DNA from: Pseudomonas anatoliensis
GTDB taxonomy: Bacteria; Pseudomonadota; Gammaproteobacteria; Pseudomonadales; Pseudomonadaceae
Reading direction: 5' to 3'
NCBI RefSeq assembly: GCF_017976235.1
Contig: NZ_JACVHC010000006.1
Coordinates: 124,001 to 188,000, forward strand
Length of the DNA: 64,000 nucleotides
In this document: one piece after another, positions 26,118 through 34,678 of the stretch
Numbering within the stretch: the stretch's first letter is position 1
Layout: each line of letters opens with the position of its first letter
The notes under the pieces: generated by a model
Databases searched by the model: none
What the model was told of the DNA's origin: nothing
Seen by the model: only the letters and a program-made list of their open reading frames with translations
Program-made: the position numbers and the translations under genes

Positions 26118-27713
26118 CTACTTCACCTGGGTGGTGGCGAAGTTATTAGTTGTCAGGGGGCTGATGTGATAGCCCTCTACGTTGTTGCGCATTGCAGTAA
26201 ACATACGGGTGTGGGCCATGCTGATCCATGGTTGATCCTGGTTAAAGATCACCTGGGCTTGTTCATACAGCTTGGCGCGTTCGGCCGGATCTACTTTAGC
26301 CCGTGCTTCGTCGATCAGCGCCTGGAATTTCTCGTTGCACCAGCGCGCGTAGTTTTCGCCGTTCTTGGCGGCTTCGCAACTGAGCATAGGCGTCAGGAAG
26401 TTATCCGGGTCGCCGTTGTCACCCGCCCATCCGGCCGAGACCATGTCGTGCTCGCCGGCCTTGGCGCGTTTAAGCATTTCGCCCCATTCCATGACGCGGA
26501 TGTCGATCTTGATCCCGACTTTCGCCAGGTCAGCCTGCATCATCTGTGCGCCGAGCATAGGGTTCGGGTTGGTCGGACCGCCGCCGTTGCGGGTAAACAG
26601 GGTAAACACGGTGCCTTCCGGAACCCCGGCTTCCTTGAGCAGGGCGCGAGCCTTGTCGAGGTCACGTGGCGGGTTCTTCAGCTCGGTGTTGTAGCCGAGC
26701 AGGGTATCCGGGTACGGGTTGACCGCGACGGTCGCGTTGCCCTTGCCGAACAGCGCATTGACGTAAGCGGCTTTGTCGAAGGCGATGTCGATCGCCTTAC
26801 GCACGCGCACGTCGCTCATGTATTTGTGCTGGGTGTTCATGGCGATGTAGGAAACGGTCATCGCGTTCAGCTCATCAACCTTCAGATTGCTGTCTTTCTT
26901 GATGCTCGGGATGTCATCCGGTTTCGGATACAGCGCGATCTGGCACTCGTTGGCCTTGAGCTTTTGCAGGCGCACGTTGTTGTCGGTGGCGATTGCCAGA
27001 ATCAACGCGTCGGCTGGTGGCTTGCCACGGAAGTACTCGGCGTTGGCCTTGAAGCGCACCTGCGCATCCTTGGCGTAGCGCTGGAAGACGAACGGGCCGG
27101 TGCCGACAGGCTTGTTGTTGAGATCGCCGGTCTTGTTGGTCTTAAGCAACTGATCGGCGTACTCGGCGGAGTAGATCGCGGTGAACGGCATGGCCACGTC
27201 GGCCAGGAACGGTGCTTCGCGGCGGGTCAGGGTGAACTTGACGGTGTTGTCGTCAACCTTTTCCACGTTCTTGAGCAGTTCCTTGAAGCCCATGCTTTCA
27301 AAGTACGGGAAGCCCACGCTCGACAGTTTGTGCCACGGGTGATTCGGGTCCAGCTGACGCTGGAAGCTCCAAAGCACATCGTCGGCATTCATGTCGCGGG
27401 TCGGCTTGAAGTATTCGGTGGTGTGAAACTTGACGCCTTTGCGCAGGTGGAACGTGTACGTCAGACCGTCATCGCTGATTTCCCAGGAGTCGGCCAGCGC
27501 AGGGACCACTTCGGTGGTGCCAGGCTTGAAGTCGACCAGACGGTTGAAGATCGTTTCGGCCACCGCATCGGCAGTGACTGCAGTTGTGTACTGGACCATG
27601 TCGAAGCCTTCCGGACTGGCTTCGGTGCAGACCACCAAGGGTTTGGCCGAGACGCCGATGGCGGCGCTCAACAACGCGGCAGCGACGGCCGCACGTAGGG
27701 GAAGCATTTTCAT
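26118..27713 (-). CDS. dppA: Dipeptide-binding protein (DppA4-like)
   Basis: 531-residue periplasmic SBP family 5 protein with signal peptide MKMLPLRAAVAAALLSAAIGVSA. It carries the family patterns EGFDMVQYTTAVTADAVAETIFNRL, YTFHLRKGVKFHTT and SAGWAGDNGDPDNFLTPMLSC. It lies directly upstream of dppBCDF and is the dedicated binding protein by position. It is one of three such proteins here. A terminator separates it from the opdP transcript, so a promoter for this gene should lie in or near that gap. Confidence 0.92.
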   Translation of the reverse strand: MKMLPLRAAVAAALLSAAIGVSAKPLVVCTEASPEGFDMVQYTTAVTADAVAETIFNRLVDFKPGTTEVVPALADSWEISDDGLTYTFHLRKGVKFHTTEYFKPTRDMNADDVLWSFQRQLDPNHPWHKLSSVGFPYFESMGFKELLKNVEKVDDNTVKFTLTRREAPFLADVAMPFTAIYSAEYADQLLKTNKTGDLNNKPVGTGPFVFQRYAKDAQVRFKANAEYFRGKPPADALILAIATDNNVRLQKLKANECQIALYPKPDDIPSIKKDSNLKVDELNAMTVSYIAMNTQHKYMSDVRVRKAIDIAFDKAAYVNALFGKGNATVAVNPYPDTLLGYNTELKNPPRDLDKARALLKEAGVPEGTVFTLFTRNGGGPTNPNPMLGAQMMQADLAKVGIKIDIRVMEWGEMLKRAKAGEHDMVSAGWAGDNGDPDNFLTPMLSCEAAKNGENYARWCNEKFQALIDEARAKVDPAERAKLYEQAQVIFNQDQPWISMAHTRMFTAMRNNVEGYHISPLTTNNFATTQVK

Positions 27714-27741
27714 CGATAACCCTCTGCAATCGGTTGAAGAC

Positions 27742-27783
27742 AAAAAACCGCACGGCCGACTCATCATGAGTCAGCCGTCGGTT
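27742..27783 (-). terminator. Rho-independent terminator after the OprD-family porin
   Basis: On the minus strand, an imperfect long stem built around GACTCAT / ATGAGTC with flanking CGGC/GCCG pairs is followed by six Ts, just after the porin stop codon. Confidence 0.72.
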
Positions 27784-27790
27784 GGCGTTT

Positions 27791-29167
27791 TTACAGGATG
27801 TTGAATGGAACTGTGGTCACGAGACGGAATTCGTTGATGCTGCCGTCGGACTGGTTTTCACTGGCGCGGTGGGTGGTGTAGGTCGCGCGAATAGTGGTGG
27901 CCTTGAGCGGGCCGCTTTGCACGGCGTACGAGGAGCCGATGCCGTATTCGTAATGGTGTTCGCCGTCCATTTTGTTCACGTCGTAAGCGGTACCGACGTA
28001 GTGAGTACCGTCGATGCCCCAGCCGCGAGCGCTATAGGCGTTGAACTTCAGGCCAGGAATACCGTACTCGGCCATGTTGATGCCGTAGGCAATCTGGAAG
28101 GACTTCTCGTTCGGTCCGTTGAAGTCCGACAGCAGGGAGTTGGCCAGGTAGATGCCGTTGGTTTCGTGCAGGTAGTCGAAGTACTCGTTACCGTTCACTT
28201 CCTGATACGAGAAGGTCAGGCTGTGCGCCTGGTGAGTCAGACCGAACGACAGCGAGTAGGTGTCGTTGTCGATCTGGCCCATCAACCTTTTGCCTTCGTC
28301 GACGGTCTTGTAGTAGTTCAGGCCGGTGGTCAGGCTCAGTACCGAGCTGTCGCCCAGTTCGTGAGTGGCGCCGAAGTAGTACTGGTTCCAGAAGTCTTCA
28401 GCCTGGGTTGCGTAGAGGCTGGTTTTCAGGCTCTTGAGCGGCTGATAGTTCACGCCGGCAGTGTTGACGTGGTCGGTTTCAACACCTGTGTTGCTGTATT
28501 CGGTACGGAACTTCGACAGGCTCTGCTCGGTACGTGGCGACACGCGGTCGAACGTGGCGAGGTCGAACGACAGGTTGTCGAATTCTTCACTGTGGATCGC
28601 TACACCTTCGAAGCTCGAAGGCAGCGGACGGTTGCCGATGACATCGACGATCGGGCTGCTGAAGTTCATGCGGCCGGCGGTCAGGGTGGTGTTGGAGATA
28701 CGCGCCTTGACGTTGGCCAGGCCGAGTTTGCTCCACTGATCGACTGCGTCGCCGTTGGAGTGGGCGAGGGTACGGTTGGAACCGCCCTTGATGTCCTCGC
28801 GGCTGCGATCCAGTGCGATGGCGTTGTAAGCCGCCACTTCGGTGCTGATACCCACGGTGCCTTGGGTGAAGCCCGAGGTGTAGTTCAGGATGGTGCCCTG
28901 AACCCAGTTGATCCGGCGCGAACCGGTCAGGGTTTCGCCGTGGCGCTCGTAATTGAAGGTGCCGCCGCGCTGCTTGTCTTCGTTGGCGTACCAGTTACGG
29001 GTCGAACCCGACAGGCTTTGGCCATCGATGAAGCCTTTGGCTTCGGATTGGGCGCTGGTGCTGGCCAGTTGCGTTGGAACGAATGCCTGGCTGACGCTTT
29101 CAGCATGGGCTCCGGCGGTGATGCTGCTTATGGCCAGGGCCAGTATCGCGGTGCTGCTCAGTTTCAT
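27791..29167 (-). CDS. opdP: OprD-family outer-membrane porin (dipeptide type)
   Basis: 458-residue OprD-family channel with signal peptide MKLSSTAILALAISSITAGAHA. The mature part begins FIDGQSLSGSTRNWYANED and continues with alternating amphipathic strands, conserved RINWVQGTILNYTSGFTQGTVG and a barrel end INEFRLVTTVPFNIL. Lying between dipeptide-binding protein genes, it most resembles in context the P. aeruginosa OpdP/OpdD dipeptide porin. It is preceded by a 175-bp gap with two GCAA/TTGC operator-like sites and followed by a terminator. Confidence 0.88.
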   Translation of the reverse strand: MKLSSTAILALAISSITAGAHAESVSQAFVPTQLASTSAQSEAKGFIDGQSLSGSTRNWYANEDKQRGGTFNYERHGETLTGSRRINWVQGTILNYTSGFTQGTVGISTEVAAYNAIALDRSREDIKGGSNRTLAHSNGDAVDQWSKLGLANVKARISNTTLTAGRMNFSSPIVDVIGNRPLPSSFEGVAIHSEEFDNLSFDLATFDRVSPRTEQSLSKFRTEYSNTGVETDHVNTAGVNYQPLKSLKTSLYATQAEDFWNQYYFGATHELGDSSVLSLTTGLNYYKTVDEGKRLMGQIDNDTYSLSFGLTHQAHSLTFSYQEVNGNEYFDYLHETNGIYLANSLLSDFNGPNEKSFQIAYGINMAEYGIPGLKFNAYSARGWGIDGTHYVGTAYDVNKMDGEHHYEYGIGSSYAVQSGPLKATTIRATYTTHRASENQSDGSINEFRLVTTVPFNIL

Positions 29168-29246
29168 GGGTGAAGCTCCTTTACTTTCTTTTTATGCCGG
29201 CTTTTTTGGGTTGGCCGGTTATTGGTTTAGAACTCATTCACACATC

Positions 29247-29295
29247 GCAAACGTTTGCAAAAAGCCATATTGGCGAATTTAGGCAAAGCGCTTGC
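29247..29295. promoter_or_regulatory. Two operator-like palindromes upstream of opdP
   Basis: GCAAACGTTTGC at 29247-29258 is a perfect 12-bp palindrome of the kind bound by LacI/PurR-family repressors. A second site, GCAA-N5-TTGC, lies at 29283-29295; the centres are about 36 bp apart. Both are upstream of the opdP start at 29167. No LacI-family gene is present in the window. Confidence 0.45.
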
Positions 29296-29342
29296 GTGAG
29301 GGGGTAGACAGTCCCCCTCAGCGTTGCGGCTAATCGGTTGGG

Positions 29343-30941
29343 TTAATCGATACTGACACCCGAGAACACGTTGCGGCCGAAAGGGCTCACCTTGAACCCT
29401 TCAACCCGAGTGCTTAACGGCTGGTTGACCGTCGAGTGGGCGACAGGCGTGATCGGCACTTGCTGTTTAAGCAACTGCTGAGCCTGTTTATAGAGCGCGG
29501 TGCGCTGGTCGCGATCGGTGACGACCTTGGCCTCTTTGATCAGCTTGTCGTAAGCCGGATCGCACCACATGGAGTAGTTGTTGCCGCCGATGGCATCGCA
29601 GCTGTACAGCGTGCCGAGCCAGTTGTCCGGGTCACCGTTGTCACCGGTCCAGCCGATCAGGCTGATGTCATGCTCACCGTTCTTGGTGCGCTTGATGTAC
29701 TCGCCCCATTCATAGCTGACGATTTTCACTTTCAGACCGATCTTGGCCCAGTCGGCCTGAAGCATTTCGGCCATCAGCTTGGCGTTGGGGTTGTACGGTC
29801 GCTGTACCGGCATCGCCCACAGGGTGATCTCGGTGCCTTCTTTCACGCCGGCAGCCTTGAGCAGCTCTTTGGCTTTTTCCGGGTTGTAGGCGGCGTCTTT
29901 GATGCTGTCGTCGTAGGACCACTGCGTCGGTGGCATGGCGTTGACGGCCAGTTGGCCGGCGCCTTGATAAACAGCGTTGAGAATCCCTTGTTTATTCACC
30001 GCCATGTCCAGCGCCTGACGCACTTCGAGCTGGTCGAACGGTTTGTGGCGCACGTTATAAGCGATGTAGCCGAGGTTGAAACCGGGCTTGGAGATCAGTT
30101 GCAGCTTCGGGTCGGCCTTCAGTGCTTCAACATCGGCAGGACGCGGATGCAGAGTGATCTGGCATTCGCCGGCCTTGAGTTTTTGCACGCGCACCGAAGC
30201 GTCGGTGTTGATCGCGAAGATCAGGTTTTTCAGTTTTACTCGGCTCGGGTCCCAGTAGTGTGGGTTGCCGGTGTAACGAATGTTCGAGTCTTTTTGATAG
30301 CTCTTGAACACGAACGGCCCGGTACCGATCGGCTTCTGGTTGATGTCGCTCGGTTTGCCTTCGGCCATCAGCTTGTCGGCGTATTCGGCGGACAGGATGG
30401 CAGCAAAACTCATGGCAATGTTCTGGATGAACGCGGCGTCGACGCTGTTGAGCGTGAACTCCACGGTCAGCGGCCCGGTCTTCTCGACCTTGGCAATGTT
30501 CTTGTTCAGGCTCATCCCGTTGAAATACGGGAACTCGGTCGGATAAACCTTACGGAATGGCTGTTGCGCATCCAGCATGCGATTAAAAGTAAACAGCACG
30601 TCGTCGGCGTTGAAATCGCGTGTTGGCTTGAAGTAAGGCGTTGTATGAAATTTCACACCCTCACGTAGGTGAAAGGTGTACTTGAGGCCGTCCTCGGAAA
30701 TATCCCACTGGGTGGCCAGGCCCGGTACGACATTGGTCGCGCCTTTTTCAAACTCCACCAAGCGGTTGTACAGCGGCTCGGCGGCATCGTTATCGGTGGC
30801 CGTCGTGTATTGCGCGGTATCAAAACCCGCCGGACTGCCTTCGGAGCAGAACACCAGACTGTTGCTGGCGGCGTGGCTTGCAGACGTGGCGGCCAACAGG
30901 CCGGCGCCCAGCAATGCGGAAAAAACCAAGGTATGGCGCAT
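29343..30941 (-). CDS. Dipeptide/peptide ABC transporter substrate-binding protein (DppA3-like)
   Basis: 532-residue SBP family 5 protein with signal peptide MRHTLVFSALLGAGLLAATSASHA. It contains GSPAGFDTAQYTTATDNDAAEPLYNRL, FHLREGVKFHTT and IGWTGDNGDPDNWLGTLYSC. It is closely similar by eye to the binding protein at 31242-32867 and less so to the one at 26118-27713. It probably feeds the same DppBCDF channel with a different peptide preference, as reported for the multiple DppA proteins of P. aeruginosa. Confidence 0.9.
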   Translation of the reverse strand: MRHTLVFSALLGAGLLAATSASHAASNSLVFCSEGSPAGFDTAQYTTATDNDAAEPLYNRLVEFEKGATNVVPGLATQWDISEDGLKYTFHLREGVKFHTTPYFKPTRDFNADDVLFTFNRMLDAQQPFRKVYPTEFPYFNGMSLNKNIAKVEKTGPLTVEFTLNSVDAAFIQNIAMSFAAILSAEYADKLMAEGKPSDINQKPIGTGPFVFKSYQKDSNIRYTGNPHYWDPSRVKLKNLIFAINTDASVRVQKLKAGECQITLHPRPADVEALKADPKLQLISKPGFNLGYIAYNVRHKPFDQLEVRQALDMAVNKQGILNAVYQGAGQLAVNAMPPTQWSYDDSIKDAAYNPEKAKELLKAAGVKEGTEITLWAMPVQRPYNPNAKLMAEMLQADWAKIGLKVKIVSYEWGEYIKRTKNGEHDISLIGWTGDNGDPDNWLGTLYSCDAIGGNNYSMWCDPAYDKLIKEAKVVTDRDQRTALYKQAQQLLKQQVPITPVAHSTVNQPLSTRVEGFKVSPFGRNVFSGVSID

Positions 30942-31200
30942 GACGCTCCCTCTTGTTTAGTGGTGTTTTGATGCGCCGCGATCCCGTCCAGGGAGGTTGT
31001 GGCTACATCAAGCTCAAACCAGTACGAACAGCAAAACCGTTAGCCCACGCAGTCACTGGTCAGAACCCGACGGTAGGAGCCGTGGGTCTGGCAGTAAATG
31101 CGTTGAGTCCTAAAGACTCGTAGGAAAAGGCAACACGACCTGTATCTCCCTGGTAAAGCAGGGAGGAAACAGCTGTAGGCAAATTCCTAACTAATCGGCA
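30942..31200. other. Intergenic region between two binding-protein genes
   Basis: About 260 bp. Neither a gene nor a clear promoter or structured RNA could be identified, apart from the terminator at its right end. Confidence 0.4.
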
Positions 31201-31243
31201 GAAAAAGCAGCGGCGACGCTGAAAACGTCGCCGCTGCTTTTTT
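31201..31243 (-). terminator. Rho-independent terminator
   Basis: Perfect 13-bp stem AGCAGCGGCGACG / CGTCGCCGCTGCT with a seven-base loop. On the minus strand it is followed by TTTTTC directly at the stop of the binding-protein gene, and on the plus strand by TTTTTT. Confidence 0.92.
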
Positions 31244-32867
31244 ACTTGCTGACGCTGACGCCGTAGAAGGAGTTCAAGCCGAACGGGCTGATCTTGAAGT
31301 CCTGCACGTTGGCGCGCATGGGTTGATACACCGTCGAGTGAGCGATAGGTGTCATTGGGACTGCATCTTTGAGGACGTGTTGCGCCTGTTTGTACAGTTC
31401 GGTGCGCTTGCCCTGGTCTGTCGTGCGCTTGGCTTCTTTGACGAGGCCATCGAATTTCTTGTCGCACCACTTGGAGAAGTTGTTGCCGCTGAGCGAGTCG
31501 CAACCAAACAACACGTTCAGCCAGTTGTCCGGATCACCATTGTCACCGCTCCAGCCAATGATCATGGCCTGGTTCTCGCCACCTTTGGAACGCTTGATGT
31601 ACTCGCCCCATTCGTAGCTGGTGATCTTCACTTTCAAGCCGATCTTGGCCCAGTCGGACTGGAGCATTTCAGCCATCAGTTTGGCGTTCGGGTTGTACGG
31701 ACGCTGAACCGGCATCGCCCACAGGACGATTTCGGTACCTTCCTTGACGCCGGCTTCCTTGAGCAGCTGCTTGGCTTTCTCAGGATCGTACTTGGCGTCC
31801 TTGATGGTGGTGTCGTAAGACCACTGGGTCGGCGGCATGGCGTTGACGGCCAGTTGGCCCGCACCCTGATAAACCGAATCGATGATCTGCGGCTTGTTGA
31901 CGGCCATGTCCATGGCCTGACGAACGCGCAGGTCGGCCAGCGGGTTTTTCTCGTCGCTGCCTTTGACCTTGTCCATCACGTTGTAAGCGATGTAGCCCAG
32001 GTTGAAACCGGCCTGGTCAGGCATCTTCAGCGACTTGTCTTCTTTCAGCGCTTTCAGGTCAGCCGGACGTGGGAACAGGGTGACCTGGCACTCGTTCTTT
32101 TTCAGCTTCTGAATACGTACCGACGGGTCGGTGGTGATGGCGAAGATCAGGTTGTCGATCTTCACATCATCAGGCTTCCAGTAGTCCTTGTTCCCGGTGA
32201 AGCGGATGTTGGAGTCTTTCTGGTAGCTCTTGAACACGAACGGGCCGGTGCCGACCGGTTTCTGGTTGATGTCGGCAGGCTTGCCATCTTTAAGCAGTTG
32301 GGCTGCGTACTCGGCGGACTGCACCGAGGCGAAGCTCATGGCCATGTTCTGGATGAACGCGGCATCAACTTCTTTAAGGGTGAACTTGACGGTGTGGTCG
32401 TCGACTTTATCGATCTTGGTGATGTTGGTGTCCATCCCCATGTCGGTGAAGTACGGGAATTCGGTCGGGTACGCCTTACGGAACGGGTCATCCTTGTTAA
32501 TCATGCGATTAAAGGTGAACAGCACGTCGTCGGCGTTGAACTCACGGGTCGGCTTGAAGTACGGAGTGGTGTGGAACTTGACGCCTTCACGCAGGTGGAA
32601 GGTGTAAGTCAGGCCGTCATCGGAAATGTCCCACTTGGTCGCCAGACCAGGAATCACGGCGGTGCCGCCGCGCTCGAACTGGGTCAGGCGGTTGAACATG
32701 GTTTCGGCAGAGGCGTCGAAGTCTGTTCCGGTGGTGTACTGGCCTGGATCAAAACCGGCCGGGCTCCCTTCGGAGCAGAACACCAGGTTAGTCGCAGCGG
32801 ATGCGAAAGGTGCGGAGGCTAACAAGCCTGCGCCGACTAAAAACGGAATGACCGCGTGTTTAAGCAT
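31242..32867 (-). CDS. Dipeptide/peptide ABC transporter substrate-binding protein (DppA1/A2-like)
   Basis: 541-residue SBP family 5 protein. The start at 32867 (MLKHAVIPFLVGAGLLASAPFASA) provides a signal peptide; the frame stays open further upstream without it. Family patterns GSPAGFDPGQYTTGTDFDASAETMFNRL, FHLREGVKFHTT and IGWSGDNGDPDNWLNVLFGC are present. It is its own transcription unit, ended by a strong terminator. Together with the two other binding proteins it broadens the range of peptides taken up through OpdP and DppBCDF. Confidence 0.9.
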   Translation of the reverse strand: MLKHAVIPFLVGAGLLASAPFASAATNLVFCSEGSPAGFDPGQYTTGTDFDASAETMFNRLTQFERGGTAVIPGLATKWDISDDGLTYTFHLREGVKFHTTPYFKPTREFNADDVLFTFNRMINKDDPFRKAYPTEFPYFTDMGMDTNITKIDKVDDHTVKFTLKEVDAAFIQNMAMSFASVQSAEYAAQLLKDGKPADINQKPVGTGPFVFKSYQKDSNIRFTGNKDYWKPDDVKIDNLIFAITTDPSVRIQKLKKNECQVTLFPRPADLKALKEDKSLKMPDQAGFNLGYIAYNVMDKVKGSDEKNPLADLRVRQAMDMAVNKPQIIDSVYQGAGQLAVNAMPPTQWSYDTTIKDAKYDPEKAKQLLKEAGVKEGTEIVLWAMPVQRPYNPNAKLMAEMLQSDWAKIGLKVKITSYEWGEYIKRSKGGENQAMIIGWSGDNGDPDNWLNVLFGCDSLSGNNFSKWCDKKFDGLVKEAKRTTDQGKRTELYKQAQHVLKDAVPMTPIAHSTVYQPMRANVQDFKISPFGLNSFYGVSVSK

Positions 32868-33489
32868 GTTGGCCTCATGATTTGTTGTCATTTTTTGATT
32901 TGAGGTACGACCTCGTGAGTCGTGCCTGCGGATACTTATGCAGGCGCCATACCCAATGCAAGATCCAGAGCGGTCGACGGCCTCAAACGGTGGCACGAAC
33001 GTACCTTAATGTCGCATCCGTATAACTTTTGACGCATTTGACCGTTTGCGGATGGTTTTTACGGTGCAAATGAAGCCCCAATATGGTGCGTCGGTCACGT
33101 TTTGTGCGCTGGCTTGGGGCTGGGTGTTACTTATTTATACCGTTGGTTTTGTAGGATTTTTCTGAGGTTTGTGTGGGGGGCTTGTGGGGGCTGGGGTTGG
33201 GCTTTTTTGTTGGGGTTTTACTTGGTGCAACTGGGGGGGGTTCTTTTGGTAGCGCCTTTTTGTTTTGGGGGTATTTTGGGGTGGGGGGTGGATCCGTTGC
33301 TGCGGGTGTGGCTGCTTAGGGTTTCGCCCTGACGTACGGCCCTCGCCGTGGCTCGGGTTCCTTCGCTCCGCGATTATTCCGGGCGCATCGCCTTCCGACG
33401 GGCTCTTGAGATCAAGAGCTGCACTCGAGCTAACGCTCATTGTGTTGAGTGGGGCGGACTTCGCCGCGTGCGGGTTGTACTTGCCTCCT
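32868..33489. other. Long noncoding region with a G/T-rich stretch
   Basis: The part next to the binding-protein gene should carry its promoter. From about 33110 to 33300 the plus strand is strikingly G/T-rich, with runs of up to eight Gs. A perfect inverted repeat GCTCTTGA-GA-TCAAGAGC lies at 33402-33419. Open frames on both strands here are low complexity with no ribosome sites and are not accepted as genes. Confidence 0.55.
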
Positions 33490-33566
33490 CTGTAGGAGCT
33501 GCCGAAGGCTGCGATCTTTTGATCTGGCTTTTGCTTCCTGTGGGAGCTGGCTTGCCAGCGATGGCG
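33490..33566. repeat. Two unlike single REPs in tandem
   Basis: One GTAGGAGCTGCCGAAGGCTGCG REP (33490-33526) is followed in the same orientation by one GTGGGAGCTGGCTTGCCAGCGATGG REP of another family (33538-33566), unlike the usual inverted pairs. Confidence 0.8.
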
Positions 33567-33593
33567 GCAAATCATTCAGCACAAAATCCAGGC

Positions 33594-33632
33594 ACAAAAA
33601 AACCGGCGATCATTCACTGATCGCCGGTTTGT
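33594..33632 (-). terminator. Rho-independent terminator of the SIMPL-domain gene
   Basis: Perfect 13-bp stem AAACCGGCGATCA / TGATCGCCGGTTT, loop of five. On the minus strand it is followed by a run of Ts, just after the gene's stop at 33651. Confidence 0.92.
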
Positions 33633-33650
33633 CATTCAACTCACACCACA

Positions 33651-34367
33651 TCACTGCATCAGCACTTCAATCGAGCCATCCGCGGTCATGCTGACCTGGC
33701 TGGTACCCGCTTCAACTTCAGGAGTCACCGGTGCCGAATCCATGCCGGCCGCTTTCATCATCATCGGCGCGCGCATGTACGGTTGTGGATAACCGTTAGC
33801 GTTGAGGTTCAGGTTGACGATTTTGTAGCCCTTGCCGCCGAGTGCGTCGGTGGCCAATTGGGCGCGGGCCTTGAAGGCGGTGACGGCTTCTTTGAGCAGC
33901 GCGTCTTCGCTGGATTTGCGGGTCGGGTTGGCGATGGCGAAGTCCATGCCGCCCATTTTCAGATCGCCGAGCAGTTCGCCGGTGAGTTTGGACAGGGCGG
34001 CGAAGTCGGCGCTTTCCAGACGCAGTTCGGCGCGTTCACGCCAGCCGGTGATTTTCTGGCCCTTGGTGTCGTAGATCGGGTAGCTGTTGCGGCTGCCCTG
34101 GCGCAGGGTGATGTCTTTGACTTGCTTGGCCTGGGCCAATGCCTTGTTCATGGTAGTGCTGACGTCGGCGGCGAGTTTGGCCGGATCGGTGTTTTGTTCT
34201 TCGGTGTAGAGGGTCACGATCATCAGGTCGCGGGCGACTTCCTGGCTGACTTCGGCGCGCAGGGAAATCTGGTTGTAGTGCAGCTCATCGGCGGCCAGTG
34301 CTGGAAGGCTGGCGACGCTGCCGACGGTCAGGGCGAGGAGGGCGGCGCTGCGGCGAAATGTATGCAT
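33651..34367 (-). CDS. SIMPL-domain (DUF541) periplasmic protein
   Basis: 238-residue protein with signal peptide (MHTFRRSAALLALTVGSVASLPALA) and one SIMPL/DUF541 domain. Family traits are LRAEVSQEVARDLMIVTLYTEEQNTDPAKLAADV, VKDITLRQGSRNSYPIYD and GWRERAELRLES. The start at 34367 is set by an AAGGAG ribosome site. The biochemical function of these periplasmic proteins is not firmly established; some relate to oxidative stress. It is divergent from roxS, a neighbour relation that may be conserved in pseudomonads. Confidence 0.85.
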   Translation of the reverse strand: MHTFRRSAALLALTVGSVASLPALAADELHYNQISLRAEVSQEVARDLMIVTLYTEEQNTDPAKLAADVSTTMNKALAQAKQVKDITLRQGSRNSYPIYDTKGQKITGWRERAELRLESADFAALSKLTGELLGDLKMGGMDFAIANPTRKSSEDALLKEAVTAFKARAQLATDALGGKGYKIVNLNLNANGYPQPYMRAPMMMKAAGMDSAPVTPEVEAGTSQVSMTADGSIEVLMQ

Positions 34368-34489
34368 GAAAGCTCCTTGATGAGGGCGCAGGTTCGTGGG
34401 CCTGCGTGAAACCATCAGACTCTAGCTTTAATGATCCGGTTCGCCCAGTTACAACTTCGATACAGATGACTGGTGGCTGCTGCGCAGCC

Positions 34490-34559
34490 AATCGCCAGCA
34501 GGCTGGCTCCCACAGGGGAATGCATTTCAAAATGTGGGAGCCAGCCTGCTGGCGATGGA
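34490..34559. repeat. REP pair, GTGGGAGCCAGCCTGCTGGCGATG family
   Basis: Near-perfect inverted pair (34490-34516 and 34532-34559) in the divergent gap between the SIMPL gene and roxS. Confidence 0.88.
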
Positions 34560-34678
34560 GTCCTTATAGCCTCCAACCACTTTTCTGCCATGTGGTCGTT
34601 TGCCGCACTTTCGCCTCTGGAGGCCGCGGCTTGGTTATACTCCGTGCGATCCGCCTGGAGCGCTCATCAGGAGAGCTC

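Noticed and set aside
30942..31200. A small RNA or riboswitch between the two binding-protein genes
   Set aside because: Only short weak stems were found and no recognised aptamer pattern; nothing beyond the terminator is supported.
31060..31503. 147-residue minus-strand frame overlapping the end of a binding-protein gene
   Set aside because: It is in a shifted frame of the real gene and crosses its terminator.
33135..33575. 146-residue proline-rich frame on the minus strand, and a 76-residue frame on the plus strand at 33102-33332
   Set aside because: Both are read from the G/T-rich stretch and REP sequence, are low complexity and lack ribosome sites.
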